Shown here: piece after piece, positions 1 to 7,535 of the stretch
Numbering within the stretch: the stretch's first letter is position 1
How the letters are laid out: the number at the start of each line of letters is the position of its first letter
Assembly: GCA_902786965.1 (NCBI GenBank)
Contig: CADAEJ010000038.1
Span: 1-42,556, forward strand
DNA from: an uncultured Ruminococcus sp.
GTDB taxonomy: Bacteria; Bacillota; Clostridia; Oscillospirales; Ruminococcaceae
DNA length: 42,556 nt
Direction of reading: 5' to 3'
Notes under the pieces: generated by a model
What the model was told of the DNA's origin: nothing
Database searches by the model: none
The model's input: the letters and a program-made list of their open reading frames with translations, nothing else
Program-made: the position numbers and the translations under genes

Positions 1-742
1 GGTCAAACTCCTCCTTGACCTTTTGAATGACCTCATAGCGTGTTGCCCAGTATTTCTCGGTAGGCAGCCACGCGCGCATGAGCAGCACTATCGAGCTGTC
101 AGCGTGCGCCTCCATAACGCACATCGGCTCGTCAGGGTCGCTGATTATATCGGGGTGAGCGTTCAGGATACCGAGAATGATAGCCATAGCCTTTTTGTGA
201 TCGTCCTCGTAGGCGATGTTGAACCGCAGCTCGAGCCTGCGCTTTTGCATCGCCGTAAAGTTGGTAACTATCGACTCGGTGACCATTTTGTTCGGTATGC
301 TGACTCTCTTGTTCTCCATCGTAAGTATGGTAGTCTGCAAAATAGAGATCGAGTCAACAAAGCCTTCAACGTTGGAAATGCTGATGTAGTCGCCGATCTT
401 GAATGTCTTTGTAAGAAGAATGATAAATCCGCCGGCAACGTTGGAAAGGCTGTTTTGCAGCGCAAGACCGATAGCAAGACCGGCTGCACCTATCGCCGCG
501 ATTATCGAGCTTGTCGATACCTGAAGCGCCGAAAGCACCATAACAAGTATAAGTATCATCATGCCAACGTGAACTACCGACGTTGTGAACTTGTGCAGCG
601 TCTTGTCCACGCGCTTGACGCTGAGCCCCTTGTGCATTATTTTCAGCACTATCTTCATAGCTATCATGCCGCCGATGTAGATTATCAGCGCCGCAATAAT
701 GTGCGGAAGATAGTCAACGAATCTGTTCCAGAATCTTTCCAT
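1..742 (-). CDS. mscS: MscS-family mechanosensitive ion channel (C-terminus cut off by window edge)
   Basis: Reading the minus strand from an ATG at 742 gives about 247 residues with no stop before the window edge. The order is a short N-terminus, membrane helices at about residues 10-30 and 45-65, then the glycine/alanine-rich pore helix of the family (GLAIGLALQNSLSNVAGG, about residues 78-95), followed by the beta domain (FKIGDYI, then VEGFVDSISILQTTI and a VSMPNK turn) and the start of the cytosolic alpha/beta domain. This is the small MscS type: a membrane channel that opens on hypo-osmotic tension. A GGAAGTG ribosome site precedes the start. The gene faces away from the decarboxylase subunits at 983, so the two units are divergently transcribed. 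The C-terminal 30-40 residues are missing only because of the window limit. Confidence 0.93.
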   Translation of the reverse strand, partial: MERFWNRFVDYLPHIIAALIIYIGGMIAMKIVLKIMHKGLSVKRVDKTLHKFTTSVVHVGMMILILVMVLSALQVSTSSIIAAIGAAGLAIGLALQNSLSNVAGGFIILLTKTFKIGDYISISNVEGFVDSISILQTTILTMENKRVSIPNKMVTESIVTNFTAMQKRRLELRFNIAYEDDHKKAMAIILGILNAHPDIISDPDEPMCVMEAHADSSIVLLMRAWLPTEKYWATRYEVIQKVKEEFD

Positions 743-783
743 TATATCACTTCCGAATCTGTTCAGTTTTTTTCTTTTTCAGC

Positions 784-812
784 ATTATACCATAATTATT
801 TCAACATTTCAA
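784..812 (-). promoter_or_regulatory. sigma-A promoter for the MscS gene
   Basis: On the minus strand a TTGAAA -35 box (807-812) and a TATAAT -10 box (784-789) are separated by 17 bp, about 40 bp upstream of the MscS start. Only the sequence match supports this. Confidence 0.6.
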
Positions 813-907
813 TAGCTGTCGGACTTACAGCTGAAACAATTAGAATTGGGTACAAAAAATATTGTATGTTTATTAACAAATTTGTGTAAAAAAAAGCCCC
901 AAAACAC

Positions 908-936
908 TTGTAATCTTTTTGGAATTGGTGTATAAT
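908..936 (+). promoter_or_regulatory. sigma-A promoter for the oadG-oadB unit
   Basis: TTGTAA (908-913) and TATAAT (931-936) with a 17-bp spacer, about 46 bp before the OadG start. It is back to back with the MscS promoter in the same 240-bp intergenic region; nothing else is seen in that gap. Confidence 0.65.
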
Positions 937-982
937 TATTTTGATTGGTGTATCAATATTAATGTGTTAAAGGAGAAACGTC

Positions 983-1423
983 ATGTATTACAATACGGCG
1001 CAATTGCTGTCCAGCAAGCTCAGCGGTAAGGACTACACGGCGACGGATATCGCCTCGGTCGTTATCACAGGTATGAGCGTGGTTTTCATCGGACTTATAC
1101 TTCTAGTCCTGTTCGTATCTATCTACGGTGGGATATTCAATAAAAGGAATCAGAAGAAAAAAGCGGCAGAGGAGGCGGCAAAAAAAGCTGCCGAGGCTGA
1201 AAAGGCAAAGCAGGCAGAGAATAAGCCTGCGCCCGCCGTATCCAAAGCGCCCGTCATTGAGGACGGCATAGAGGAGGAGATAGTTGCGGTGATCGCTGCG
1301 GCGGTAGCAGCTATGGGTGCAAAAAGCGGCAAAAAACTTGTGGTGAAGAGCGTGAAGCGCAGCGTTTCACAGCGCGATCCTTGGGCTGCCGCGGGACTTG
1401 TTGACAACACAAGACCGTTCTGA
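983..1423 (+). CDS. oadG: Na+-pumping decarboxylase gamma subunit (OadG family)
   Basis: A 146-residue protein with one membrane helix (about residues 22-48, IASVVITGMSVVFIGLILL), then a charged Lys/Ala/Glu-rich linker and a C-terminal segment ending in RDPWAAAGLVDN. This is the architecture of OadG/MmdD, the small subunit that holds the peripheral carboxyltransferase onto the membrane beta subunit in oxaloacetate or methylmalonyl-CoA decarboxylase sodium pumps. Sequence conservation in this family is low, so the call also rests on the beta subunit 32 bp downstream. The ribosome site AAAGGAG precedes the ATG. No alpha or biotin carrier gene is next to it; candidates sit at 27,472-30,690. Confidence 0.85.
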   Translation: MYYNTAQLLSSKLSGKDYTATDIASVVITGMSVVFIGLILLVLFVSIYGGIFNKRNQKKKAAEEAAKKAAEAEKAKQAENKPAPAVSKAPVIEDGIEEEIVAVIAAAVAAMGAKSGKKLVVKSVKRSVSQRDPWAAAGLVDNTRPF

Positions 1424-1455
1424 TAAGAGCAAATGAATGAAAGGACAGTTTTGAT

Positions 1456-2676
1456 ATGATAGAACAATTCTTGAGTACGATCGCTGACCTCGCAAGAGAT
1501 TCGGGTGTTGCGGGTTTCTTCGTTGAAGGCGGCTGGAAGAATATCGTAATGATACTTATATCGTTTTTGTTTATGTACCTTGCAATCGCAAAGGGATTTG
1601 AGCCGCTGCTTCTGCTGCCTATCTCCTTTGGTATGCTGCTTACGAACCTGCCGGGTGCAGAGATGTACCACTCGGAGTTCTGGGTATACCAGACAGTCGG
1701 CGATAACGACCACTACATAGACTACGGAAACATATTGCAGCACGGGGGACTATTGGATATTTTGTATATGGGCGTAAAGCTGCAGATATATCCGCCGCTT
1801 ATATTCCTCGGCATCGGTGCTATGACCGACTTCGGACCGCTTATCGCAAACCCAAAGAGCTTCCTGCTCGGTGCTGCCGCGCAGGGCGGTATCTTCTTTA
1901 CATTCCTCGGCGCAGCCGTTCTGGGCATGAGCGCTGCGGAGTGCGGCTCTATCGCTATCATCGGCGGTGCGGACGGTCCTACATCTATCTACGTTTCATC
2001 TAAACTGCTTTCAAACTCCGACTCGATCGGTGTCGGTACCATAGCGCTCGCCGCGTATACCTATATGGCGCTGGTACCTATTATACAGCCGCCTATCATG
2101 CGCGCGCTGACCACAAAGAAAGAACGTTCTATCGTTATGGGTCAGCTTCGTCCCGTATCAAAGGTCGAAAAGCTGATATTCCCGATACTCGTTACAGTCG
2201 TTATCGCGCTGATGATCCCCTCGGCAGCACCACTGGTAGGTATGCTTATGATGGGTAATCTGCTCAAGGAAAGCGGCGTGTGCGACAGAATTGCAAAGAC
2301 AGCACAGAACGAGCTTATGAACATAATAACCATCTTCCTCGGTGTTACCGTTGGTGCGACCACGACAGCAAAGACTATTATGACACTTTCCTTTGCAAAG
2401 GTCATCATTCTCGGTGTTATCGCGTTCTCTATCGGTACAGCCTGCGGTATACTGCTTGGCAAGCTGATGTGCGTTCTCACACACGGCAAGGTAAATCCGC
2501 TTATCGGTTCTGCGGGAGTTTCCGCCGTACCTATGGCTGCGAGAGTTTCGCAGAAGGTCGGACAGGAAGAGGTACCGACAAACTACCTGCTTATGCACGC
2601 TATGGGACCAAACGTCGCAGGCGTTATCGGATCGGCAGTTGCAGCGGGCGTACTGCTGAGCATCGTTGCACATTGA
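1456..2676 (+). CDS. oadB: Na+-translocating decarboxylase beta subunit
   Basis: A 406-residue polytopic membrane protein with the family hallmarks: FLGIGAMTDFGPLIANP (about residues 118-134), the GSIAIIGGADGPTSI motif (about 163-177, containing the Asp/Gly region implicated in Na+ binding), NLLKESGVCDRI, LGVTVGATTTA, and PLIGSAGVSAVPMAARVSQ near the C-terminus. It carries out decarboxylation of carboxybiotin coupled to Na+ export in oxaloacetate, methylmalonyl-CoA and glutaconyl-CoA decarboxylases. It is nine or more helices long and of normal family length. It is co-transcribed with oadG and followed by a terminator. Which acyl substrate it serves cannot be told from beta alone. Confidence 0.96.
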   Translation: MIEQFLSTIADLARDSGVAGFFVEGGWKNIVMILISFLFMYLAIAKGFEPLLLLPISFGMLLTNLPGAEMYHSEFWVYQTVGDNDHYIDYGNILQHGGLLDILYMGVKLQIYPPLIFLGIGAMTDFGPLIANPKSFLLGAAAQGGIFFTFLGAAVLGMSAAECGSIAIIGGADGPTSIYVSSKLLSNSDSIGVGTIALAAYTYMALVPIIQPPIMRALTTKKERSIVMGQLRPVSKVEKLIFPILVTVVIALMIPSAAPLVGMLMMGNLLKESGVCDRIAKTAQNELMNIITIFLGVTVGATTTAKTIMTLSFAKVIILGVIAFSIGTACGILLGKLMCVLTHGKVNPLIGSAGVSAVPMAARVSQKVGQEEVPTNYLLMHAMGPNVAGVIGSAVAAGVLLSIVAH

Positions 2677-2684
2677 TAATCGAC

Positions 2685-2717
2685 AATATCGCACTCATCA
2701 CGGGTGCGATATTTTTA
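2685..2717 (+). terminator. intrinsic terminator after oadB
   Basis: A perfect 10-bp inverted repeat (AATATCGCAC at 2685-2694 and GTGCGATATT at 2704-2713) is followed by a short T run. It ends only 14 bp before the yfbR start, so the yfbR ribosome site lies just after it and some read-through may feed yfbR. Confidence 0.7.
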
Positions 2718-2730
2718 CAGAGGTTTACTT

Positions 2731-3312
2731 ATGGAGTATAAATTCTTCGCGGTGATTTCCAGAATGAAATATATCAGCCGCTGGGCGCTTATGCGCAATA
2801 CCATAAAAGAGGATATAAGCCAGCATTCACTCGATGTTGCCTTTATCGCTCACGCACTTGCGCTGATAAGGAACAAGCGCTTCGGCGGAAACGTTTCCCC
2901 TGAAAGATGTGCGCTGCTGGCAATGTTTCACGACACTACCGAGATAATCACGGGCGATCTGCCCACACCGATAAAGTATTATAACAAGCAGATAAAGGGC
3001 GCTTATGATGAGATAGAGGAAAAGGCGAAAAACCAGCTTTTAAGTTATCTCCCCGACGATCTTAAAGACGACTATGCACCGCTTTTCTGCAAGACCGATG
3101 ACGAGGCAGAGCTTTGGCAGCTCGTCAAAGCCGCAGATAAGCTCTCTGCGCTGATAAAGTGCCTCGAAGAGCGCAAAATGGGCAATACCGATTTTGCGTC
3201 CGCGGAAAAGTCTACCAGAGCAGCTATCGAAAAAATGGGCTTGCCCGAGGCAGATGTGTTTTTAAAAGAGTTCATACCTGCCTACGAGCTTACACTTGAC
3301 GAGCAGGCATAG
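2731..3312 (+). CDS. yfbR: 5'-deoxynucleotidase, YfbR-like HD hydrolase
   Basis: A 193-residue protein that follows the YfbR family almost throughout: SRMKYISRWALMRN (about 7-20), SQHSLDVAFIAHALA with the first metal His, FGGNVSPERCALLAMFHD with the HD pair, TGDLPTPIKYYN, and KAADKLSALIKCLEE with the last Asp ligand. The family dephosphorylates deoxyribonucleoside 5'-monophosphates with a divalent metal and sanitises dNMP pools. The ATG at 2731 is chosen because AGAGG lies 8 bp upstream; a GTG at 2704 is in frame but sits in the terminator arm. rpe follows after 18 bp, so the two are probably co-transcribed. Confidence 0.93.
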   Translation: MEYKFFAVISRMKYISRWALMRNTIKEDISQHSLDVAFIAHALALIRNKRFGGNVSPERCALLAMFHDTTEIITGDLPTPIKYYNKQIKGAYDEIEEKAKNQLLSYLPDDLKDDYAPLFCKTDDEAELWQLVKAADKLSALIKCLEERKMGNTDFASAEKSTRAAIEKMGLPEADVFLKEFIPAYELTLDEQA

Positions 3313-3330
3313 GTACAACGGAGGCTTTGG

Positions 3331-3987
3331 ATGAATAGCGATATACTTGTTTCAGCGTCGCTGCTGGGCTGCGACCTTTCAAATCTTGAAAATGAAATAA
3401 AAAGAGCGCAGGACGCAGGTACCGACTGGCTGCATTTTGACGTTATGGACGGTATCTTCGTGCCCAATATCTCATTCGGTCAGCCGATACTGAACGCCGT
3501 AAAAAAGCGCTCGGGCGTGCCGATAGATACTCACCTTATGATAAAGGAACCCATACGCTATGTTGAGGAGTTCGCAAAGGCAGGCTCGCATATGATAACC
3601 TTTCATATCGAGGCTACACACGAGCCGCTTATGGTCATCGACAGGATACATTCCTGCGGCGCAAAAGCCGGTATCTCAGTAAAGCCGGGTACACCTGTGG
3701 GTATGATAAAGGAGCTTGTGCCGTATGTCGATATGGTGCTGATAATGACTGTTGAACCCGGCTTCGGCGGACAGGGATTCATCCACGAAACGCTCAAAAA
3801 GGTGAGTATGGTCAAGGCGCTTGCTGACGGCGTGGGCAAAAAAATACATATCGAGGTGGACGGCGGCATAAACAACAAGACCGCCGCAGAGTGCCGCAAT
3901 GCAGGTGCAGATGTACTTGTATCGGGCTCCTACCTTTTCGGCGCGCAGGATATGTCAAAGGCTGTTGCAAGCATCAAGGGTCTTTGA
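3331..3987 (+). CDS. rpe: ribulose-phosphate 3-epimerase
   Basis: A 218-residue TIM-barrel protein interconverting ribulose 5-phosphate and xylulose 5-phosphate in the pentose phosphate pathway. Visible motifs in order: SASLLGCDLSNLENE, WLHFDVMDGIFVPNISFG (metal His and catalytic Asp), DTHLMIKEP, VEPGFGGQGF, and IEVDGGIN with the second catalytic Asp, ending with a phosphate-binding LVSGSYLF. Length is normal. CGGAGG precedes the ATG. Its last 14 bases overlap the 3' end of the oppositely oriented MecA-like gene, and no separate terminator is visible between them. Confidence 0.97.
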   Translation: MNSDILVSASLLGCDLSNLENEIKRAQDAGTDWLHFDVMDGIFVPNISFGQPILNAVKKRSGVPIDTHLMIKEPIRYVEEFAKAGSHMITFHIEATHEPLMVIDRIHSCGAKAGISVKPGTPVGMIKELVPYVDMVLIMTVEPGFGGQGFIHETLKKVSMVKALADGVGKKIHIEVDGGINNKTAAECRNAGADVLVSGSYLFGAQDMSKAVASIKGL

Positions 3988-4507
3988 GCTTACGGATAGC
4001 TTCAATGGGAGTGCGGGAAATAAGTTCCCCGTACTCCCTTGCTTTTTGTATGCCCACCCTGTCAAAGCAGCCGCCGAGCATCGCCTTATACATAAGCAGC
4101 AAGCTCTGCGGGCAGGATACCTCGATACAAAGCGCGTACCCGCTGCCAAGCCTGTAAAGCTCGCTGCTGACGACCTTTTCAAGCACCGCGGAGGGAAAGC
4201 AGGTGCAAAAATCGCAAAGCTCACCGACGCTTTTAAATGTGTACACCGCAGATGTGCGCACTTCGTTTTCCTTGCAGCAGCCTATCTGTGCAACGATACC
4301 GTCAAACACCTCGCTGACGCTGCATTCAAGTTCGCTGTCATCAAGCTCTATCAGCCCAAGCCCCGCGAGAAATGCCGCGATACCCGTTACCAGCACTTTC
4401 AGTTCGTCCGAAACGCTCTCGCCGCCCTGCTCGATGCCGAGCCTTTTCATATCGGCACTGCTCATATAAATCCTCGCGCAGCTGCGATCAGTAATGCTTA
4501 TCTTCAA
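3974..4507 (-). CDS. MecA-like adaptor protein (putative ClpC adaptor)
   Basis: A 177-residue protein from a TTG start at 4507. The N-terminus (KISITDRSCARIYMSSADMKR) resembles the MecA N-terminal substrate-binding domain, an acidic variable linker follows, and the C-terminal half has the MecA-like pattern of YTFKSVGELCDFC and SELYRLGSGYALCIEV. MecA proteins deliver substrates to ClpC and tune competence and stress responses. I chose the TTG because an AAGGGG site lies 8 nt upstream and because homology begins right there; the in-frame ATG at 4597 would overlap the upstream ABC-F gene. That ribosome site lies inside the 3' arm of a long hairpin. Similarity is judged by eye, so the family call is moderate. 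Confidence 0.68.
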   Translation of the reverse strand: MKISITDRSCARIYMSSADMKRLGIEQGGESVSDELKVLVTGIAAFLAGLGLIELDDSELECSVSEVFDGIVAQIGCCKENEVRTSAVYTFKSVGELCDFCTCFPSAVLEKVVSSELYRLGSGYALCIEVSCPQSLLLMYKAMLGGCFDRVGIQKAREYGELISRTPIEAIRKLKDP

Positions 4508-4515
4508 AACAAAGA

Positions 4516-4557
4516 CCCCTTGCAAGTATGATGCTTTATCATTATACTCACAAGGGG
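4516..4557 (-). promoter_or_regulatory. hairpin between ABC-F and mecA-like genes, sequestering the latter's ribosome site
   Basis: The arms CCCCTTG (4516-4522) and CAAGGGG (4551-4557) are extended by AGTATGATG / CATTATACT with one 2-base internal mismatch and a six-base loop. In the minus-strand transcript this is a stem of about 16 pairs located 12 nt after the ABC-F stop codon. Its 3' arm carries the AAGGGG ribosome site of the MecA-like gene, and a mildly T-rich TCTTTGTTTTG follows. It could act as a terminator, a translation lock, or both. Confidence 0.65.
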
Positions 4558-4569
4558 ATATTTTGGTTA

Positions 4570-6516
4570 TTATGTCATGTCCGCAAGCTCCGCCCACTCG
4601 TCCATTTTCGCTTCAAGTGCCGTTCTTTGCTCGTCAAGCTGCGAGCATTTTTCGTTTATCAGCGCATAGTCCGCCGCGATCACGGGATCTGCGATCTCGC
4701 CCTCAAGCTGCGCGATAAGCTGCTCGGCTGCCTCGATCTCTCTTTCAAGCTGACGTATCCTTTCGCGCCGCTTTGCATCTGCCGCGCGCTGCTGCTTGCT
4801 TTTGTGGCTCTGCTGCCTGCCAAGCTCGTAAGCTGCCTTTTCCTCAGCCTGCCTGCGCTCATTTTCTGCAGCCTGCCAAGCCTGCTGCTGCGCACTCACA
4901 GCCTCGTAATAATCGTCAAAGTTGCCCTCAAAGGAGTTCACCTCGTCGGGCTTTATCTCAATTATCCTGCTCGCGACCTTGTTCAGCAGGTATCTGTCGT
5001 GCGATACGATGATCATCGTGCCGTCAAACTCCGAAAGCGCGTTTTCAAGCACTTCCTTTGTTGTCATATCAAGGTGGTTCGTCGGCTCGTCAAGTATCAG
5101 CACGTTGCCGCGGTTGAGCGCCATTATTGCAAAATACAGCTTCGCACGTTCGCCGCCCGATATCACCGAAACGGGCTTGAAAACGTCCTCGCCCTTTATC
5201 AGCACCGAAGCAAGTACGCTGCGCGCATCGCCGTCCGAAAGGCGCGGATTTTTGCGCTGTATCTCGCCAATGACGGTGTTGTGCCGATCAAGCGCAGTAT
5301 GCTCCTGGTCAAAGTATGATATCTTTACATTGTTGCCCCACATGATGTTGCCGCTGTCGTGAGGGATAAGCCCCTGTATCAGCTTCAGCACCGAGGATTT
5401 GCCTATGCCGTTTGCCCCGATTATCCCGACGTGTTCGCCGCGCCGAACGTGCATATCAAGGCTTTTTATAAGCGTGCGCTTCTTGTCGCCCTCGCCCACG
5501 CAAAGCGGGCAGTTTACCACCCTTACGATGTCCTTTGTCGGCTCGATGTCGTATTCAAGGCGTATCTTCGGCGGCTGGGTATACATAAGCGGCTTGTCCA
5601 CGCGCTCTATCCTGTCAAGCATATGCTGACGCGATTTCGCCATTTTTGCGGTCGATGCACGCACCTTATTGCGCGCGATGTAGTCCTCAAGCTTGGCGAT
5701 CTGCTTCTGCTGCGCCTCAAACTCTTTGAGCTGGCGCTCGTCACGCATCTTCTTCTGTACAAGATAGGCGTTGTAATCGCCCTTGTAGCTGTATATCCTG
5801 CCTTGCTGTATCTCGCATATGCGCGTGCAGACCTTGTTGATGAAGTATCTGTCGTGCGAAACTATCAAAAGCGCGCCCTTGTAGCTTTTAAGATGCTCCT
5901 CCAGCCACATCAGTGTCTGAAAATCAAGGTGGTTCGTCGGCTCGTCAAGTATCAGCAGATCAGGCTGCTGAAGCAGCAGCTTTGCAAGCGCCAGCCGCGT
6001 CTTTTCACCGCCCGAGAGAGTCGCCACCACCTGCGACGTATCTGCGTCCGCAAAGCCCATACCGTTGAGTACCTGCTTTATGCGCACGTCCATTCGGTAG
6101 CCGTCGCGCGACTCAAAAAACGCACCGAGGTGCGAATACTCCTCACTGATGCTTTCAAGCTCGTCCCCCTGCGCGCTCTCCATAAGCGCCGAAAGCTCCT
6201 TCATTCGCTCCTTGACCTTGATAAGCTCCGAGAAAGCGTCCTTCATCTCCTGCATTATCGTGCGTGATGAATCAAGACCGCTGCTCTGGCGCAGGTAGCC
6301 GATGCTCGCTTTTGAGCTGATGCTTACGCTGCCAAGACCGTCAGGTGTCCTGTCAAAGCCCTCGCTGCCCGTGATAATGTTAAGAAGCGTGGTCTTTCCG
6401 CAGCCGTTGGAGCCGATAAGCCCGACTGCCTCGCGATCCTCTATCGTCAGCGATATGTCGTTGAGCAAAAGCTCGCCGTTGAAATATTTATAAATGTTCT
6501 CTATGTTTAAAACCAT
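4570..6516 (-). CDS. ABC-F family ATPase (ribosome-associated, no membrane domain)
   Basis: A 648-residue protein with two ATP-binding cassettes. The first has GSNGCGKTT (about 36-44), LSGGEKTRLALAKLL and DEPTNHLDF; the second has GANGIGKSS (about 345-353), ISGGERAKLYFAI and DEPTNHLDM. Between them is a charged linker with KLEDYIARNKVRASTAKMAKSR, and the last about 120 residues form a Lys/Glu/Gln coiled coil like the Uup/YdiF C-terminal domain. ABC-F proteins act on the ribosome E site (translation factors or target-protection resistance) and are not transporters. The ATG at 6516 has GGGGAA upstream and begins the conserved MVLNIENIYKYF. A leader of roughly 50 nt separates promoter and start. 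Whether it gives antibiotic resistance cannot be told. Confidence 0.94.
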   Translation of the reverse strand: MVLNIENIYKYFNGELLLNDISLTIEDREAVGLIGSNGCGKTTLLNIITGSEGFDRTPDGLGSVSISSKASIGYLRQSSGLDSSRTIMQEMKDAFSELIKVKERMKELSALMESAQGDELESISEEYSHLGAFFESRDGYRMDVRIKQVLNGMGFADADTSQVVATLSGGEKTRLALAKLLLQQPDLLILDEPTNHLDFQTLMWLEEHLKSYKGALLIVSHDRYFINKVCTRICEIQQGRIYSYKGDYNAYLVQKKMRDERQLKEFEAQQKQIAKLEDYIARNKVRASTAKMAKSRQHMLDRIERVDKPLMYTQPPKIRLEYDIEPTKDIVRVVNCPLCVGEGDKKRTLIKSLDMHVRRGEHVGIIGANGIGKSSVLKLIQGLIPHDSGNIMWGNNVKISYFDQEHTALDRHNTVIGEIQRKNPRLSDGDARSVLASVLIKGEDVFKPVSVISGGERAKLYFAIMALNRGNVLILDEPTNHLDMTTKEVLENALSEFDGTMIIVSHDRYLLNKVASRIIEIKPDEVNSFEGNFDDYYEAVSAQQQAWQAAENERRQAEEKAAYELGRQQSHKSKQQRAADAKRRERIRQLEREIEAAEQLIAQLEGEIADPVIAADYALINEKCSQLDEQRTALEAKMDEWAELADMT

Positions 6517-6576
6517 ATCAAGTTCCCCAAAATGTGTTTTGTAAGTCAGATGCCGAAAGCAGCCTGCCGCAAGAAT

Positions 6577-6605
6577 ATTATAGCGCAAATCAGATTTGTT
6601 TTCAA
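6577..6605 (-). promoter_or_regulatory. sigma-A promoter for the ABC-F gene
   Basis: Minus-strand TTGAAA (6600-6605) and TATAAT (6577-6582) with a 17-bp spacer, about 60 bp before the start at 6516. A second, weaker pair (TTTACA, TATACT, 18-bp spacer) lies about 110 bp farther upstream. No leader peptide with clear attenuation structure was recognised. Confidence 0.65.
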
Positions 6606-6724
6606 TAGAGCATATGTTAATTTGGAAAACTGATTTTTCTATGGGAAAACTTACTATAATGAATGTGAAATTTGTGTTAACATTTGTGCAAGTATACAAA
6701 ATACGGGCTGAAATTGTAAATTCT

Positions 6725-6742
6725 GTTCAACAACGGTTGAAC
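6725..6742. promoter_or_regulatory. palindromic operator candidate at the IIA-like promoter
   Basis: GTTCAAC and GTTGAAC form a perfect 7-bp inverted repeat separated by AACG. Its right arm contains the -35 box TTGAAC of the plus-strand promoter, so a dimeric regulator bound here would block that promoter. Confidence 0.5.
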
Positions 6743-6765
6743 TTTTGCTAATATTTTGTTAAAAT
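6737..6765 (+). promoter_or_regulatory. sigma-A promoter for the IIA-like gene
   Basis: TTGAAC (6737-6742) and TAAAAT (6760-6765) with a 17-bp spacer, about 50 bp upstream of the start at 6817. The -35 box is embedded in the palindrome at 6725-6742. Confidence 0.5.
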
Positions 6766-6816
6766 AATACCAAAGAGAGATAATTTGATACACGCGGAAA
6801 GGAGTTGAACCGCGGC

Positions 6817-7314
6817 GTGAAAATATTTGGCAACAAAAATGCGCAGGAAAAGCCCGACCGTAACCTCTACGGCTGCTGTGATGGAATGGTCATCGACCTC
6901 AAGGACAGCGATGACGATATCGTTTCATCAGGCATACTCGGCGACGGCTATGCGGTCTATCCCCGCTATGAGAATATCAAAAGTCCGACGGGCGGATTTG
7001 TGGTCGAGATATCAAGCCCCGTCAAGGGCAGGGTAGTGGATATAACGCACAAGCCCGAGGTCATGATACTGAAAAACGCAGACGGCTTGAAGGTGCTTGT
7101 CAGCTTTGTTTCATTCTCGGGCAGCCAGGTCTATGCCACAGTGCGCTGCGGCGATGACGTTGCCCCGGGCGATCACATTGCTGATCTGAAGCTTGCAGAT
7201 AACAATGACAAGGCGGTTTTCGTAATAGTTGAAAACAGCGACTCGCTTGAAAAGCTTGAGGTATTCAAGGGCAAGACTGCGCCCGGCAAGCCCGCGGCAG
7301 AGTATAAGCTGTAA
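6817..7314 (+). CDS. degenerate PTS glucose-type IIA domain protein
   Basis: A 165-residue protein that keeps the fold signature of the glucose-family IIA beta sandwich: SGILGDGYAVYPR (compare the GDGIAI block), SPVKGRVVDI, NADGLKVLVSF, and GDDVAPGDHIADL. In true IIA proteins the phospho-accepting histidine lies in a V-H-F sequence; here the aligned text is V-S-F, so that histidine is a serine, and the second active-site histidine is not at its usual distance from the following glycine. Phosphotransfer is therefore unlikely, and a regulatory or structural role is an inference. I prefer the GTG at 6817 (AAAGGAG 12 nt upstream) to the TTG at 6805, which touches that site. The gene stands alone, bounded by a promoter and a terminator. 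Confidence 0.75.
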   Translation: MKIFGNKNAQEKPDRNLYGCCDGMVIDLKDSDDDIVSSGILGDGYAVYPRYENIKSPTGGFVVEISSPVKGRVVDITHKPEVMILKNADGLKVLVSFVSFSGSQVYATVRCGDDVAPGDHIADLKLADNNDKAVFVIVENSDSLEKLEVFKGKTAPGKPAAEYKL

Positions 7315-7335
7315 GCTGAAAAAGGATAATACTGT

Positions 7336-7372
7336 AAATACCCTCAGGTCTGTATGGCCGGGGGTATTTTTG
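7336..7372 (+). terminator. intrinsic terminator after the IIA-like gene
   Basis: AAATACCC (7336-7343) pairs with GGGTATTT (7362-7369) around an 18-nt loop that contains further GC pairing, followed by Ts. Confidence 0.75.
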
Positions 7373-7450
7373 ACTTTTCCAAGGCGGTGATGCTCGGCAC
7401 GGCGCGTGAAAATAAATTGTGAAATTTATCAAAAAAAGTTTGTAAAACTA

Positions 7451-7479
7451 TGTACATTTGCGAAGAATTGTGCTATAAT
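7451..7479 (+). promoter_or_regulatory. promoter of the polyamine operon
   Basis: TGTACA (7451-7456) and a perfect TATAAT (7474-7479), 17 bp apart, lie 57 bp before the SpeD start. The -35 box is weak. No riboswitch-like fold was recognised in the short leader. Confidence 0.5.
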
Positions 7480-7535
7480 CTTCGTGAGTATATGTTCGCG
7501 CAGGCGGCAATACTTATTTTACCGGAGAGGACGGG

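Noticed and set aside
23-889. Plus-strand frame of 288 codons at the window start
   Set aside because: It is the opposite phase of the MscS gene; the product has no family features and no ribosome site.
3891-4531. Plus-strand frames following rpe
   Set aside because: They are antisense to the MecA-like gene; products lack features and starts are unsupported.
5359-6267. Plus-strand frame opposite the ABC-F gene
   Set aside because: The minus strand encodes two complete ATP-binding cassettes; the plus-strand product is Arg/Leu/His-rich noise.
7315-7535. A SAM or polyamine riboswitch in front of speD
   Set aside because: The leader after the promoter is only about 50 nt and holds no recognisable aptamer; the strong hairpin before it belongs to the preceding gene.
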